Shown here piece after piece: positions 6,619-7,545 of a DNA stretch of 7,545 nucleotides. The translations under genes and the position numbers were made by a program. A model generated the notes under the pieces. The model was not told the DNA's origin, made no database searches, and saw only the letters and a program-made list of their open reading frames with translations. This DNA comes from Cytophagales bacterium (GTDB lineage: Bacteria > Bacteroidota > Bacteroidia > Cytophagales > Cyclobacteriaceae), in contig JAGUUF010000388.1 of the NCBI GenBank assembly GCA_020063545.1, positions 1-7,545 of the forward strand, written 5' to 3'. Within the stretch, counting starts at the first letter, position 1; every line of letters starts with the position of its first letter.

Positions 6619-7545
6619 TCAAAGCGACTTTAATACATTGCATATCCTAAGCAAGTCATTGTTGGTCAGGTCGCTTCCTGATGGCAGGCAAATACCACTA
6701 TTAAACAGGTTTTCTGCACTTCCTTTACTATACTTTACAGCATCTTTGTAAACAGGCTGCAAATGCATGGGTTTCCACAACGGCCGGCATTCAATGTTTT
6801 CTTCCGATAACCGCTGCTGAATAATTTCTGCCGTGGCTAACCCTTTTGGATTTTTCACTACCGAGGTAGTTAGCCACCGGTTGGAAAAACTGCCGGGCGG
6901 CTCATCATTAAACGCAAAGTACTCCCCCAGTTGCTGCTTATAAAACTCATAATTAGCCCTGCGCTTTTTTACGCGGTCGTCCAGCACACGCAATTGCCCG
7001 CGCCCGATAGCAGCACAAACATTACTTAACCGGTAGTTAAACCCGATTTCCTTATGTTCATAATGAACTGCCGGCTCGCGTGCCTGGGTTGCCAGAAAAC
7101 GGGCCCGCTTTACATAATCCAAGTTATCCGAAATCAGTGCTCCGCCACCGGAAGTGGTAATGATTTTATTGCCGTTAAATGAAAGAATACCGATGTCACC
7201 GAATGTTCCCAACTTCTTTCCTTTGTATTCTGACCCAAGTGCTTCAGCTGCATCTTCAATTACCGGAATTTCATATCGCGTTGCTATTGAAAGAATCTCG
7301 TCTAGCCTTGCCGGCATGCCGTAAAGATGCACCAGGATAATTGCTTTGGGTTTCCTGCCTGTTTTGCTTATCCGATCCCGAATGGCCTCCTCCAGTAAAT
7401 CCGGGTCCATGTTCCATGTTATTGCTTCTGAATCCACAAACACGGGTTTGGCGCCAAGGTAAACAACCGGATTGCAGCTACCGGCAAACGTAAAGGTGGA
7501 GCATATAACTTCATCGTCACGTTGCACACCCAGAATAATCAGGGC
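6619..7545 (-). CDS. pglE: DegT/DnrJ/EryC1/StrS-family PLP sugar aminotransferase, PglE-like, N-terminus cut by window edge
   Basis: The reading frame is open from the right edge, giving 308 residues before a TGA. The GTG at 7527 lies inside the conserved sequence A-L-I-I-L-G-V-Q-R-D-D-E-V and is not the start. About 60-80 N-terminal residues are missing. Numbered from the window edge, the landmarks are S-T-F-T-F near the start, H-L-Y-G at 73-76, E-D-A-A-E-A-L-G-S from 97 (Asp98 should contact the PLP ring nitrogen), the Schiff-base Lys127 in S-F-N-G-N-K-I-I-T-T, N-Y-R-L-S-N from 170, R-P-L-W-K-P-M-H from 254, and G-I-C-L-P-S-G from 284. From memory, these blocks match Campylobacter PglE closely. 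PglE moves an amino group from glutamate onto UDP-4-keto-6-deoxy-GlcNAc in the cytoplasm. The co-directional CapD/PglF-type dehydratase further along the locus would supply that substrate. A related 4-aminosugar transaminase such as PseC or PerA is possible but less likely. Confidence 0.9.
   Translation of the reverse strand, partial: ALIILGVQRDDEVICSTFTFAGSCNPVVYLGAKPVFVDSEAITWNMDPDLLEEAIRDRISKTGRKPKAIILVHLYGMPARLDEILSIATRYEIPVIEDAAEALGSEYKGKKLGTFGDIGILSFNGNKIITTSGGGALISDNLDYVKRARFLATQAREPAVHYEHKEIGFNYRLSNVCAAIGRGQLRVLDDRVKKRRANYEFYKQQLGEYFAFNDEPPGSFSNRWLTTSVVKNPKGLATAEIIQQRLSEENIECRPLWKPMHLQPVYKDAVKYSKGSAENLFNSGICLPSGSDLTNNDLLRICNVLKSL

Overview
The window reads as a stretch of a Bacteroidota chromosome (a Cytophagales- or Chitinophagales-like organism is my guess). 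The main evidence is a type IX secretion (T9SS) C-terminal sorting domain on a giant secreted protein, a system confined in practice to that phylum. A/T-rich gene starts without clear Shine-Dalgarno sequences agree with this. All four genes lie on the minus strand, and both window edges cut through genes. I found no RNA gene, CRISPR array, insertion sequence or origin.

Layout in the direction of transcription (right to left). (1) 7545-6619: a PLP-dependent DegT/DnrJ/EryC1/StrS sugar aminotransferase lacking its N-terminus, most like PglE of the bacillosamine pathway. (2) A 223-bp gap with a weak terminator-like hairpin. (3) 6395-1662: a 1577-residue Ser/Thr/Asn/Gly-rich secreted repeat protein with a signal peptide, a predicted beta-solenoid body, a Trp-rich late module and a T9SS type A tail. 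(4) 1629-1429, 32 bp later: a 66-residue protein with a signal peptide, a Gly/Pro linker, a P-I-G-G motif, one hydrophobic helix and a basic tail. This is the architecture of an exosortase-type (PEP-CTERM/PID-CTERM-like) sorting signal. (5) 1416-1, 12 bp later: the first 472 residues of a membrane-anchored CapD/FlaA1/PglF-type nucleotide-sugar 4,6-dehydratase, which continues beyond the left edge.

How they may work together (inference): the dehydratase and the aminotransferase match consecutive steps, UDP-GlcNAc to the 4-keto sugar and then to the 4-amino sugar, of a UDP-N,N'-diacetylbacillosamine-type route. The locus is therefore probably part of a polysaccharide or glycan cluster. Between the two enzymes sit two exported proteins that appear to use different sorting systems, T9SS and a possible exosortase-like one. 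That arrangement is the most unusual thing in the window.

Within the giant protein, a 160-residue module occurs twice at an offset of exactly 407 residues with no gaps, and seven copies of a roughly 55-residue repeat surround it. Both are old duplications conserved as protein rather than as DNA.
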